Of a stretch of DNA of 64,000 bases, positions 1-10,400 are shown piece by piece. Below the pieces are notes generated by a model that saw nothing but the letters and a program-made list of their open reading frames with translations, was not told the DNA's origin and ran no database searches. A program made the position numbers and the translations under genes. This DNA comes from Anolis sagrei (Eukaryota; Chordata; Lepidosauria; Squamata; Anolidae). The DNA is taken from positions 130,205,752-130,269,751 of the forward strand of contig NC_090026.1 in assembly GCF_037176765.1 (NCBI RefSeq), in the 5' to 3' direction. How positions within the stretch are numbered: position 1 is the first letter of the stretch; every line of letters starts with the position of its first letter.

Positions 1-269
1 GGATGATGGAAGCTGTAGTCCACGTATAAGCAAACTTCGGCCTATTGCAAATGATTGCGATTCATATTTCTAAGGGCGATTACTGTCTTTCCCCAAAACA
101 TGTACTTATTGCCTGGAAAAGTCACTCTGCCTGCTCCCTTTAGGAAATTTAGCACTGCAAGAAAAGTCCTTTGCCAAGACTGTGGTCGTCACAAGGGAAG
201 AAAGCAGCCAAACAACACTATTTACTCCCCTCGTTGGCTCTTCTGCAGAAAGGATTATGGGGGGGATAG
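1..269. other. Intergenic DNA, nothing recognised
   Basis: No exon, RNA gene or clear repeat was recognised here. An open frame crosses the stretch but has no family signature and runs on into repeat DNA. Confidence 0.5.
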
Positions 270-432
270 TGGTGGAGTTCAGCCTGTGATTGTGTCTCAT
301 GATCAGGGTACTCTAGGTGTTGGGAATGACAACGAGGTTGATTGTATTGTCGAAGGCTTTCATGGCCGGAATCACTGGGTTGTTGTAGGTTTTTTCAGGC
401 TATATGGCCATGTTCTAGAGGCATTCTCTCCT

Positions 433-467
433 GACGTTTCGCCTGCATCTATGGCAAGCATCCTCAG
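433..467 (-). ncRNA. Hammerhead ribozyme core in a Penelope terminus
   Basis: On the minus strand the order is CTGAGGA, a stem (GCTTGC with GCAGGC, one wobble pair, 7-base loop), then GAAACGTC. This matches the hammerhead core CUGANGA, stem II, GAAA and a GUC cleavage triplet. Penelope-like elements are known to carry such minimal hammerheads with a very short stem III. Activity is inferred. The facing copy at about 480-515 has a changed core. Confidence 0.6.
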
Positions 468-532
468 AGGTAGCTCTGAGAGGATGCTTGCCATAGTTGC
501 AGGCGAAATGTCAGGAGAGAATGCCTCTAGAA

Positions 533-1369
533 CAGTGGTTCTCAACCTTCCTAATGCCGTGACCCCTTAATACTGTCCCCTTATGTTGTGGTGACCCCCA
601 ACCATAGTATTGCTTTCATTGCTACTTAATAACAGTCATTTTACTACTGTTATAAATCATAATGTAAAAATCTGATATGCAGGATGCATTTTCATTCACT
701 GGACCAAACTTTTATCCCCTAATCTACTCTATGTCTCAAGTGGCCAGAAAGGGATTTCGTTTCAGCCTTGACTCTGTTATCAAACTCTCTCTCTCTAAGT
801 CTGGCAGTAGACCTGAGAGATTGGCACAAATACCCAATACACACAAATGTGGATGCTAGTGAGGTTGGGGGAGGATTGATATTGAAATTTGAGAGTTGTA
901 CTTGCTGGGATTTATAGTTCACTTATAATCAAAAAGCATTCTGAACTCCACCAGCGATGGATTTGAACCAAACTTGGCTACCACAACCAATGGAAAACAC
1001 TGGAAGGGTTTGATGGGCATTGACCTTGAGTTTGGGAGTTGTAGTTCACCTATATCAAGAGAGCACTGTGGACTCATGCAATGGTGGATCTAGACCAAAC
1101 TTGGCACGACTACTCAATATGCCCAAATGTGAACACTGGTGGAGTCTGGGGAAAATAGATCTTGACATTTGTAGTTGCTGGGATTTATAGTTCATTACAA
1201 TCAAAGAACATTCTGAACTCCACCAACGATAGAATTGGTTCAAACTTCCCACATGGAATCCCCATGACCATCAGAAAATACTGTGTTTTCTTATGGTCTT
1301 TGGCGACCCCTCTGACACCCCCGCGCGACCCTCCCCCAGGGGTCCCGACCCCCAGGTTGAGAAACACTG
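533..1369. mobile_element. Non-autonomous hAT DNA transposon
   Basis: Terminal inverted repeats CAGTGGTTCTCAACC and its complement-like right end (GAGAAACACTG) are flanked by a perfect 8-bp duplication CTCTAGAA (525-532 and 1370-1377), diagnostic of hAT. No transposase frame is present. The right end (GGTCCCGACCCCCAGG) resembles the SPIN group of hAT elements. Confidence 0.88.
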
Positions 1370-2489
1370 CTCTAGAACATGGCCATATAGCCCAGAAAAA
1401 CCTACAACAACCTAATGAGGTTGATGTTTGTAATGATTAGGTTGCTATTGATGCAAGAGAATGACAATGGGATTCCCGTTCAAGGTGTCTTCTCTGATGA
1501 GAATATTCCCGAAGGGTTTGGGGATGATGGTATGGTCCCTGGAAGAGGGCCTGAATTTCTACCCATGACTTTGAGCCTAAGAATAGCTCAGCACCTGGTT
1601 CAGCTGCAGAAATTGATGAGCCAGTAGATAGAAGGCATGTTTTTAGTCAGCACAGGCAAACAAACCAAGCTCTCAGGCGTTCTGCCAGACTGAGAGAGAG
1701 ATTGATAACAGAATCAAGGCTGAAACGAAATCCCTTTCTGGCTACTTGGGACACAGAGTGGATTAGGGGCTAAAAGTGCTAAGTACAGAATCTGTAGTCA
1801 GACGAAGCAACATTGGAACTGAGTCAAGACATCTTTCCTGGTCCTTGGAAGCCTTCCCTTGGATAGATTTGTGTGTTAAGTGCCTTGATTGATTCATGAT
1901 TCAAGTTTTGTGACTTCACCTTGGAAGTTTCTGCCTTTGTTTTTCATGAACTTTGATGGACTAATTTCCCAGTTTATTTGTTCCTGCTTATTTTCTACCT
2001 AATTGGATTTACCTATTTTTATGGAGTGTTTTTTACTGCTACTGTTTTTAAAATATGTTCAATAAACTGCTTGCATTACTACTCAGCTGTGTGGTGCTTA
2101 AAGTCAGAGGGCTTTCCTGGTCTGGAGTGCAGCAGTTAGGGTCCACATGGAGAGTGCCTCTTTGTTCTCTCTTCTTCAGCCAGTATCGCAATTGGGGTCA
2201 GGCAACTCTGGATTGGGGACAGACAACTCTATCACCTGGGTTTTGCAAAATACTATTTTGAATCCAAAGTATGGAATAGCATTAAATGGTGGGATCATTG
2301 TCCTTCAAAGTTTGTACAAGGACACAAGAATCCATATAAGAGAAAGATCCCCACCAGCAACTAAGGGGAACTCTGAGAGTCTGGGATAGAGCATGGCAAG
2401 CATTGGTGAGCCATTCTCTTTTCTGGTCCTAGAGAAATCAGGAAGGCAACACGTGGAGCACTCCAGGGTAAAAGTGAATATTGAAAGGA

Positions 2490-3225
2490 TAGATAGGTGA
2501 ACATCTCCCCTCAAAAACAAGTCCCTCTTGAACCTCTTAAAGGAATGCCAACCCCAGATCTTCCCTTTCTGGGTTGTCAAACAGGACAGGATTCCTGTAC
2601 GGATAGGAGAAATGCTTTCAGTCAACACAGACAAACAAACCAAACTCTCGGGCGCTCTGCCAGATTGTGAGAGAGATTGATAACAGAGTCAAGACTGAAA
2701 AGAAATCCATTCCTGGCCGCTTGGGATATAGAGTAGATTAGGGGATAAAAGTGCCAAGTACAGAATCTGTAGCTAGACAAAGCAATGTTGGGATTGAGTC
2801 AAGATGTTGTCCCAGGTCCCTGGAAGCCTTGTTTTGGATAGATTCCTATGCTAAGTGCCTCGTTTGATTCTTGTTCAGGTTTTGGGGTTTTACATTGGAA
2901 GTTTCAGTATTTGTTTTCATGAACTCTGATGGACTAATTTCCTGGACTATTTGTTTCTATCTATCTTTCTACTTAATTGGATTTACCTATTTTTGTGGAT
3001 TGCTTTTTACTGCTACTGTTTTTAAAATATCTTCAATAAACTGCTTGCATTTTTACTCAGCTGTGTGGTGTTTAAAGTCAGAGGGCTTTCCCTGCCTGGA
3101 GTGCAACAGATAGATAGGTAAGCATCTCACAAGAACATCTCCCTCTTGGACCTCTTACAGAAATTACAACCCCAGATCTTTCCTTTCTGGGTTGTCAAAT
3201 GAGACAGGATTCCTGTACAGTCTTA
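2490..3225. repeat. Direct repeat of about 110 bp flanking an LTR fragment
   Basis: The segments 2490-2602 and about 3113-3225 are clear copies of each other (shared TCTGGGTTGTCAAA and GGATTCCTGTAC). Between them lies a piece of the LTR family. The second copy is followed by TGGCGCCCAACAAGG (3234-3248), which looks like a tRNA primer-binding site, so the repeat probably belongs to an LTR retroelement leader. Confidence 0.5.
2606..3112 (+). mobile_element. LTR fragment, same family as 270-2134
   Basis: The sequence parallels 1640-2134 closely, with the same U3-like stretch, AATAAA near 3035, GTGTGGTG and a terminal GTGCAACA. The left part of the LTR is absent. A primer-binding-site-like motif lies about 120 bp downstream. 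Broken relic without coding capacity. Confidence 0.6.
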
Positions 3226-3494
3226 ACAGATCTTGGCGCCCAACAAGGTCTAAATTTTTCAATTCCCCAGATTTGGCAGAAAGTTGGAGTTTGGTCAGGG
3301 AGAGAGGATGGGTACCCTAATCTGGTTTGACACAGCTTTACCATACCTTGCCCCTCCAAAATCTGCAAAAGTTATAGGAGCTTGTCTTTGATCCAATCCA
3401 GCAAGGCTAGCAGCTTCCTAGTCTGTCTCATTGCATGATAATCTTCCTTACAGTCCTTCTCTCTAGCTTCCTGTGAAGAAAACACATGAGCCAC

Positions 3495-3786
3495 ACAACC
3501 ATTTCCCCTGTTTATTAAATATTATTTCAAGCCAAACTCAGGTGTGCAAAGTCTCCCTTTACACTTTTTAGTAACCTTTTGTTTGGTCTTCCTAACCAAA
3601 GTATGCATCTCAATGAATACCAGGGCCTGAAGTAAGGTTTCAGACCATATCGTTCAGAGCAATACTTAAGAAATACCGGAGTTTTTATGATGCCGAAAGT
3701 GGACTTGCTTTGGTTCTGTCTCCGGAGGGTCTCTTGGCTGAATTCGTCTTGAGTGAGAAACACGAGAGGCAAAGGGGTCCTTGGGT
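3495..3786 (-). other. KIF9: KIF9 3' untranslated region with polyadenylation signal
   Basis: After the KIF9 stop codon the minus strand runs about 270 bp to a canonical AATAAA (3511-3516). Cleavage is expected 10-30 bp further down, near 3485-3500. This is the only canonical hexamer noticed close behind the stop. The exact cleavage site is inferred. Confidence 0.75.
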
Positions 3787-3894
3787 CTAGATGACATTGA
3801 GGACAGACGGGGGCTTGTTCCTGACGGCCGCTTGGACCGATCCGGGCTTCTTCCTCATTTGCTCCAGGGAAGTCATGGCTCGGGAATATTTGTG
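3787..3894 (-). CDS. KIF9: KIF9 coding exon 20 (last), residues 775-809
   Basis: Starts in phase 0 after a TTTGAAAG acceptor with [18 protein letters not shown], aligning with the human end HNYLKTMMGLQQAHRK, then continues for about 19 residues to TAG. The 3' untranslated region follows directly. Confidence 0.88.
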   Translation of the reverse strand, partial: HKYSRAMTSLEQMRKKPGSVQAAVRNKPPSVLNVI

Positions 3895-6800
3895 CTTTCA
3901 AACAGAAAAGGAGAGGAGATGTTATTGCGCTTTGCCTTTGTTCCGAGTCAAGAGGCACAACAGTCTGCAGGACCCTTGCCTCTCACCAAGCATCACCTCC
4001 AGTTCCTTTGGCATCATTTGGGGTGATAGTTGGGGAACTCCATTGAAAGAAGGCCTTGGAATACAAGAGGTTTGAAATCTTATCTTTCAAGGTTAGCCTT
4101 CCATAATCTCAGAGGAGTCTTGGCCCTTTACTCAATCAAAATTAAATCAAGCTTCTAGTCCTCATGGAAAAGGGTTAAAAAAGGAACTGAGGTGCCTATT
4201 CTGCCCTGTTTTATTTCTCCTAATCCTTTCCTGAGCTTAAATTCCTAGGTAAAGGTTATTTATTTGTTTATGTATTTATTTACGACATTTATATGCCGCC
4301 CTTCTCACCCCGAAGGGGACTCAGAGCGGCTTACAAGGTATGTATTACATACAGTATATTATATTATTAGCATAGTACAGTGATGGGCAACCTTTTGAGC
4401 TTGGTGTGTCAAAATTTGCCAAAAACCAGAGTATCACTTGGGTGGGGTGTCAACTTCAAGAAAAAAACAAAACATAATTTTGCAATATTTATAGTTGAAA
4501 TAAGAAAAATGTATATTCCATGCTGAGTTATGGAGTGAACAATGCTCAAATGTGCAGATGTTAATTTTGTAGAGCCTTTTACAAATTTAAGGATGAAATT
4601 AGATTGGCTCTTATAAGGTGTACTTCTCTATATGTGGCCGCGTGTCACCAAAAATAGCCATGTGTGTCAGTGCTGACACGCGTGTCATAGGTTCACCATC
4701 ACGGGCATAGTACAATATCAGCATTAAACTTTGCTATACCGCTATATCATAATATTATTAGTAATATTATATGTAATATAAATATATAATTATAATATCA
4801 TATTGTTATTATTATTATATTGCATTATATTATAATATTATAAATAATATATTATATTATATTATATTATATTATATTATATTATATTATATTATATTAT
4901 TAGGTTTCCCCCTGACATTAAGTCTAGTTGTGTCTGACTCTGCGGGTTGGTGCTCATCTCCATTTCTAAGCCAAAGACCTGGCGTTGTCCGTAGACACCT
5001 CTAAGGTCATGTGGACAGCATGACTACATGGAGCACCATTACCTTCCCGCCAGAGTGGTACCTAATGATCTACTCACATTTGCATGTTTTCTAACTGCTA
5101 AGTTCGCAGAAGCTGGGGCTAACAGCAGGAGCTGGGGCTAACAGCAGGAGCTCACCCTGCTCCCCACATTCAAACCTACAACCTTTTGGTAAGCAAGTTC
5201 AGCAGCTCAGCAGTTTAACCCACTGTACTGCACGCACACATATATACAGACATAAAACACATATACACAGAATGGGCCACAGCAACATGTGGCAGGGGAT
5301 GGCTAGTATACTAAAACTTAAAAGGCAGCTGCAAGAGAATGATGGCAAAGCTTCAGCTTCTAATGGGTCTTGAAGCTATTTCCTTCAAAGAACACAAGAA
5401 ATGCTTTGAAAAGTCCTACCCGGGACCTGTCTATTTCAATTTCAGCACTTGGTCTGGATCCGCTCACCTTACGGTCCACCTTGGCCTTGGCGTTATAGAA
5501 GGAGACGGAATCCGGGCAGAAAGGCAGCACTTCCTGCTGCATCCGGTCAAACCTCTCCTGGTCATCTTCATCCTGAGAAGGAAGGGCAGGTGGCATTAAT
5601 CTGGACCAAAAGAGGGTCTCTAGCTCAGTGGATGCTACTTGCAGGAAACGTTGGGCTGTAACCACTGAGCAGTGGATTCGACACCTGCAGCTTACGAAGA
5701 CCCACCGAACTTGATCTGTAACTTACCAGGGTCAGGACCCTGTTGATGGGAATCATGCCGAGCCGGATGGCTCCTCCGGGTCGCAGCACCTCCTGGACCT
5801 CCTCTGGGATGAGGAAGGACTCGTTGTACCAGATGTCGAACTCTGGGGGGCAAAAAGAGACGAGGAAAAGATGGACACCAATGAGAGTCACAGAAAGACA
5901 AAACTGGTCAGTGCGTTGTAGCCTGAACTCTCTTGCACCCCCTGTTCATCACAGTCATATCATTGCAAAATTTGTAGATGTCACAACAGTGGTGGGGATG
6001 AGTCTGCCAACCAGGATGAGATATGATAGCCATGTATAACTATTTGAGAGGAAGCCACAAGAGAGGAAGGAGCAAGCTTGTTTTCTGCTTCCCTGGAGAC
6101 TAGGGCACGGGACAATGGCTTCAAACTACAAGAGAGGAGATTCCATCTGAACATGAGGAAGAACTTCCTGACTGTAAGAGCCGTTCAGCAGTGGAACTCT
6201 CTGCCCCGGAGTGTGGTGGAGGCTCCTTCTTTGGAAGCTTTTAAGCAGAGGCTGGGTGGCCATCTGTCAGGGGTGATTTGAATGCAATATTCCTGCTTCT
6301 TGGCAGAATGGGGTTGGACTGGATGGCCCAGGAGGTCTCTTCCAACTCTTGGATTCTATGAATTGGCTGCTCTCGTGGTTCAGGGACCATAATTGGGTTC
6401 TTAACAGCAATAAGACCAAGGAGCTTATAGTAGACTAGCCGTCCCCTGCCACGCATTGCTGTGGCCCAGTCTGGTGATCTGGAAAATAAAGTAATGGTTT
6501 CTAATCTATGTAATGTCTTTCTGCTTATGGGTAAACAGTATTTCTTGCTGTTTCTTTGTCAGTGTTGATGGGGAGAGTATCTGGTTTGCCTACTCTGGAG
6601 CATGCGACATGTCATTGTCCTTCTTTAAGGGTCTCTTTCAAATCTATGATACTGCATCTGTCATATACATATGTGTGTGTGTGTGTGAATGGCTGGATGG
6701 CCCTTTGTCAGGAGGGCTTTGATGATGTTTTCTTGCCCTGGTGAAGGGAGTAGGACTGGATGGCCTTAAGGCAGCATTTCTGAACCTGGAAAGTCAAGAC

Positions 6801-7399
6801 CCTGAGGGGGGGGGTCACCAGGGGGGTGTCAGAAGGGTCACCCAAGACCACCAGAAAACACAGTATTTTCTATTGGTCATGGGGATTCTGTGTGGCATGT
6901 TTGGCCCAATCCCATCATTGGTGGGGTTCGGAATGCTCTTTTATTTTGGGTGAACTATACATCCTAGTAACTACAACTCCTGAATGCCAAGGTCTATTTC
7001 CCCCAAACTCCATCTGTGTTCACATTTGGGCATGTTGAGTATCCATGCCAAGTTTGGTCCAGATCTATAATTGTTTGAGTCCACAATGTTCTCTTGATGA
7101 AGGTGAACTACAATTCCAAAACTCAAGGTCAATGCCCACCAAACCCTTCCAGTATTTTCCGTTGGTCATGGGAGTTCTGTGTACCAAGTTTGGTTCAATT
7201 CCATTGTTGATGGAGTTCAGAATGCTCTTTGATTATAGGTGAACTATAAATCCCAGCAACTACAACTCCCAAATGACAAAATCATAATTTTTTGAGTGAT
7301 GGTCACTCCTTGTGTTGTGAGACGTTTTGTTGCCAAATTTGGTGTGATTTCGTTCATTGGTTCTTTTGTTTTGAAGGTACTCATTATGCACAGAGCATT

Positions 7400-7452
<53 letters not shown>

Positions 7453-10400
7453 ATTACAGAAGGAATAAATCAGACATTCAACCTCAGGTTATAAACAGAG
7501 ATCAAGTGGAGCAGATGGCCAGTTTGAAGTTCCTAGGAGTTACTGTAAAGGAAGATCTGACCCTGGGGCAGCCATCATTCTGCTGTGCTGGTTAAGAACA
7601 ATCCAGCAAACATTCTGAGACTTTTCAGGAAGCAGCAATTGAATGAAAAACCGCTGGTGAGTTTCTACCACTATGCTATAGAGCAGTGGTTCTCAACCTG
7701 GGGTCCCCAGATGTTTTTGGACTTCAACTCTCAGAAATCCTAACAGGTGGTAAACTGACTGGGATTCCTGGGAGTTGTAGGCCAAAACACCTGGGCACCC
7801 ACATATTGAGAACCACTGCTATAGAGAGTGTTCTTACCTGCTGCATCTATTGTGTATGATTTGGTAATGGCACAGTGGCTATAGATAGGAAGGCACTCAA
7901 GAGGGGGAAGTTCCACTGTTGAACAGCTCTTACAGTCAGGAAAATCTTCCTATTGGGTTGTTGTAGGTTTTTTGGGCTGTCTGGCCATGTTCTAGAAGCA
8001 TTGTCTCCTGACGTTTCGCCTGCATCTGTGGCAGGCAGGCTCAGAGGTTGTGAGGTCTGTTGGAAACTAGGAAAAATGGGTTTATATGTCTGTGGAAAGT
8101 CCAGTGTGGGAGAAAGAACTCTTGTCTGTGTCAATTGGCCACCTTGATTAGCATTTCATGGCCTGATAGTTTAGGTATGCCCTGTTACTGCCTGGGGGAA
8201 TTCACAGAGTGTCTGTGCCCTACACCACTGGAGAAATTACACTGCTTATCCGGTATTCCACACCTGACATCTGCCGGGAAGTAGCAACCAATAGTGAAAG
8301 GACCAAGGCAGAAACATCTCCAGTTCATCCTCTGTTTGGGTATCAGCCAGAACGTCAACAACTTAAATCAAGAAATAGTTTTCTTAGATCTACAGAGACA
8401 CTCACTGGAACACCTCAGCAAGCGGGAGTCCAAAAGTGGCAGGCTCAAACCCAGAACCTCAATCCATGGCTGATACCAAATGTGAGACTCCCCCCTGGGC
8501 ACACAGAAGACTGGGCGACTTGGAAGGCGCTGAACAGACTGAGCTCTGATACCACGAGATGCAGAGCCAACCTTAAGAAATGGGCCCACAAAGTGGAATC
8601 CACGACATGCGAGTGTGGAGAAGAGCAAACCACTGACCACCTGCTGCAATGCAACCTGAGCCCTGCTACTTGCACAATGGAGGTCCTTCTTGCGGCAACA
8701 CCAGAGGCACTCCAAGAAGCCAGATACTGGTCAAAAGGCATCTAATCAACTACCAAACTTGCAAAATTTGTGGGGTTTTTTTATCTGTTTGTTTTGTTCT
8801 GTTAGAAATGAAATACAATGGTCTGGTTGCTGATGACACAATAAATAAATATAGCTGTCCCTGATTGTTTCTTGTCAGGAGTTCCCCTGTGTTTGAATTT
8901 TGATCTTCCTATTGTTTGCGACTTGCAGTTTCTCAAGCCCCGGAGTGTGGTGGCTGGATGGCCATCTGTCAGGGGTGATTTGAATGCAATATTCCTGCCT
9001 CTTGGCAGAATGGGGTTGGACTGGATGGCCCATGAGGTCTCTTCCAACTCTTTGATTCTAGGATTCTAAGTTGCTCCTGACACGACAAAAAAAAAAGTTA
9101 GAAACTCCTTTCCTATCATTTGAACCCATGGCTCCATTGAGTCCTAGTGTTAAATCCAACACAAAGCAGATAATGTGGATTATCTGTTTTGATACAATAG
9201 ATTATATTGCAATGTAGAAGGAACCTAAAGTTTCCTCTGCTGGGAACCATGGCCAAACAAGCCAACGGTTGCTTTCATGTGATGCCCAGAAGCCACGCAA
9301 ATGACCTCTGAGGATAGTAAGAAACTCAATACCTCCAAGATCCATATCCACAGTTTCACTTGGACCTTGGGAAAAGGGTTCTTGGGGATCTGCATGGCAA
9401 GGGGTTGCATTGGACAGCCCTTGTGGTCTGTTCTGATTCCATAATTCCAGTTTAATGCCCCTTTTTCTTAGAAAGTTTGCAGCCAGTGGTACCTGTAAGC
9501 AACCTGTTGCGGCACTGATCCACCAAGTGCTGACAATACTGGACTTCAGAGCGCAGGTCTCGCAACTCGTTGTAGTCAGCCCGGTACTGCTTCCTCAAGT
9601 CCTTCAGCTTCATGATCAGCAGGAACTCCTCCTCGTCGATGATGATTTGCCCCTCGTCATTCAGGTATTCTCCTGGAGGGTCCAAGTTCAGAACCAGGCT
9701 TTAGAGACAGGCAGGCATGAAACGGTCCATCAAAGGATGGAGGAAGAACTCACATGGGGATATTCAAACCATCTAATCTTCTCTAAATGAGGACTATCTT
9801 ATTTCATGAGTGTGGGAAAAGATATTCTCTCACTTGCTCACCCAATTGTTTTCCAAGGTGGCCCCAGATACAAATCCTGTTGGAGTTCAGCCTGTGATTG
9901 TGTTTCAATATCAAGGTGCTTTGGATGTGGGGAATGATGTCAATGAGGGTCAAGATGGCAAAGGTTCGATCAATGATATTAATGCAGAAAATGACATAGA
10001 GACGTCGGTTTCAAGTGTAGTTTCCCATGAGAATGTTCCTACAGGGTATAGGGATGAGAGTTTACTCCCTGAATTGCTCCCAGAGAGTTCCCAGGATTTG
10101 GGCCTTGAAAACAACTTGGCACCTACAGGAACTAATGAGCAGATACAGGTGGGTGGAAATTAGCCAAAACAGACAGCTCGACCAAGGCCTTTGGCGTTTG
10201 GCCAGACTTCAATATTTATTTCTTTATTTTATTTTGAACATTTCTAACCCGCCCTTCTCAACCCCTGGGGGGGACTCAGGGCGGCTTACAATTGGCAATA
10301 ATTCAATGCAGCATCATAAAATACAGAATACAGAATAACAAATATAACAACATGAACATTAATAAATAAATATTAAAACAGTATACTTACACTCTGATTA

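Larger units (their letters stand above)
341..1413. mobile_element. Penelope-like terminal fragment, head-to-head, split by a hAT
   Basis: The segment carries the Penelope terminal sequence seen throughout the window (GTCGAAGGCTTTCATGGCC, then CTGACGTTTCGCCTGCATC). Two copies of the terminus face each other around position 474, making a foldback. A 12-bp direct repeat with one mismatch (331-342 and 1414-1425, GAGGTTGAT core) flanks it as a probable target duplication. The hAT at 533-1369 sits in the second arm. Confidence 0.7.
270..2134 (+). mobile_element. Solo LTR fossil, interrupted by a Penelope-like insertion
   Basis: The left end matches the start of the LTR family seen at 9878 and 24735 (TG, then TTCAGCCTGTGATTGTG). 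The right end shows AATAAA near 2060, a GTGTGGTG motif and a terminal GTGCAGCA. Near-matching 5-bp flanks (GATAG and GTTAG) suggest the target duplication. A Penelope-like fragment that itself carries a hAT element splits the LTR. No internal coding region is present, so this is a broken relic. Confidence 0.65.

Noticed and set aside
55-570. 171-codon open frame on the plus strand
   Set aside because: Its second half translates LTR and Penelope sequence. No conserved motif, no promoter and no splice structure.
3527-3958. 143-codon minus-strand frame over the KIF9 end
   Set aside because: It uses another frame than the last KIF9 exon, and the exon frame alone has the conserved start, acceptor phase and stop.
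5360-5572. Read-through end for KIF9 after exon 19
   Set aside because: The donor AAG|GTGAGC is good, the phase fits exon 20, and the resulting tail matches the human end, unlike the read-through peptide.
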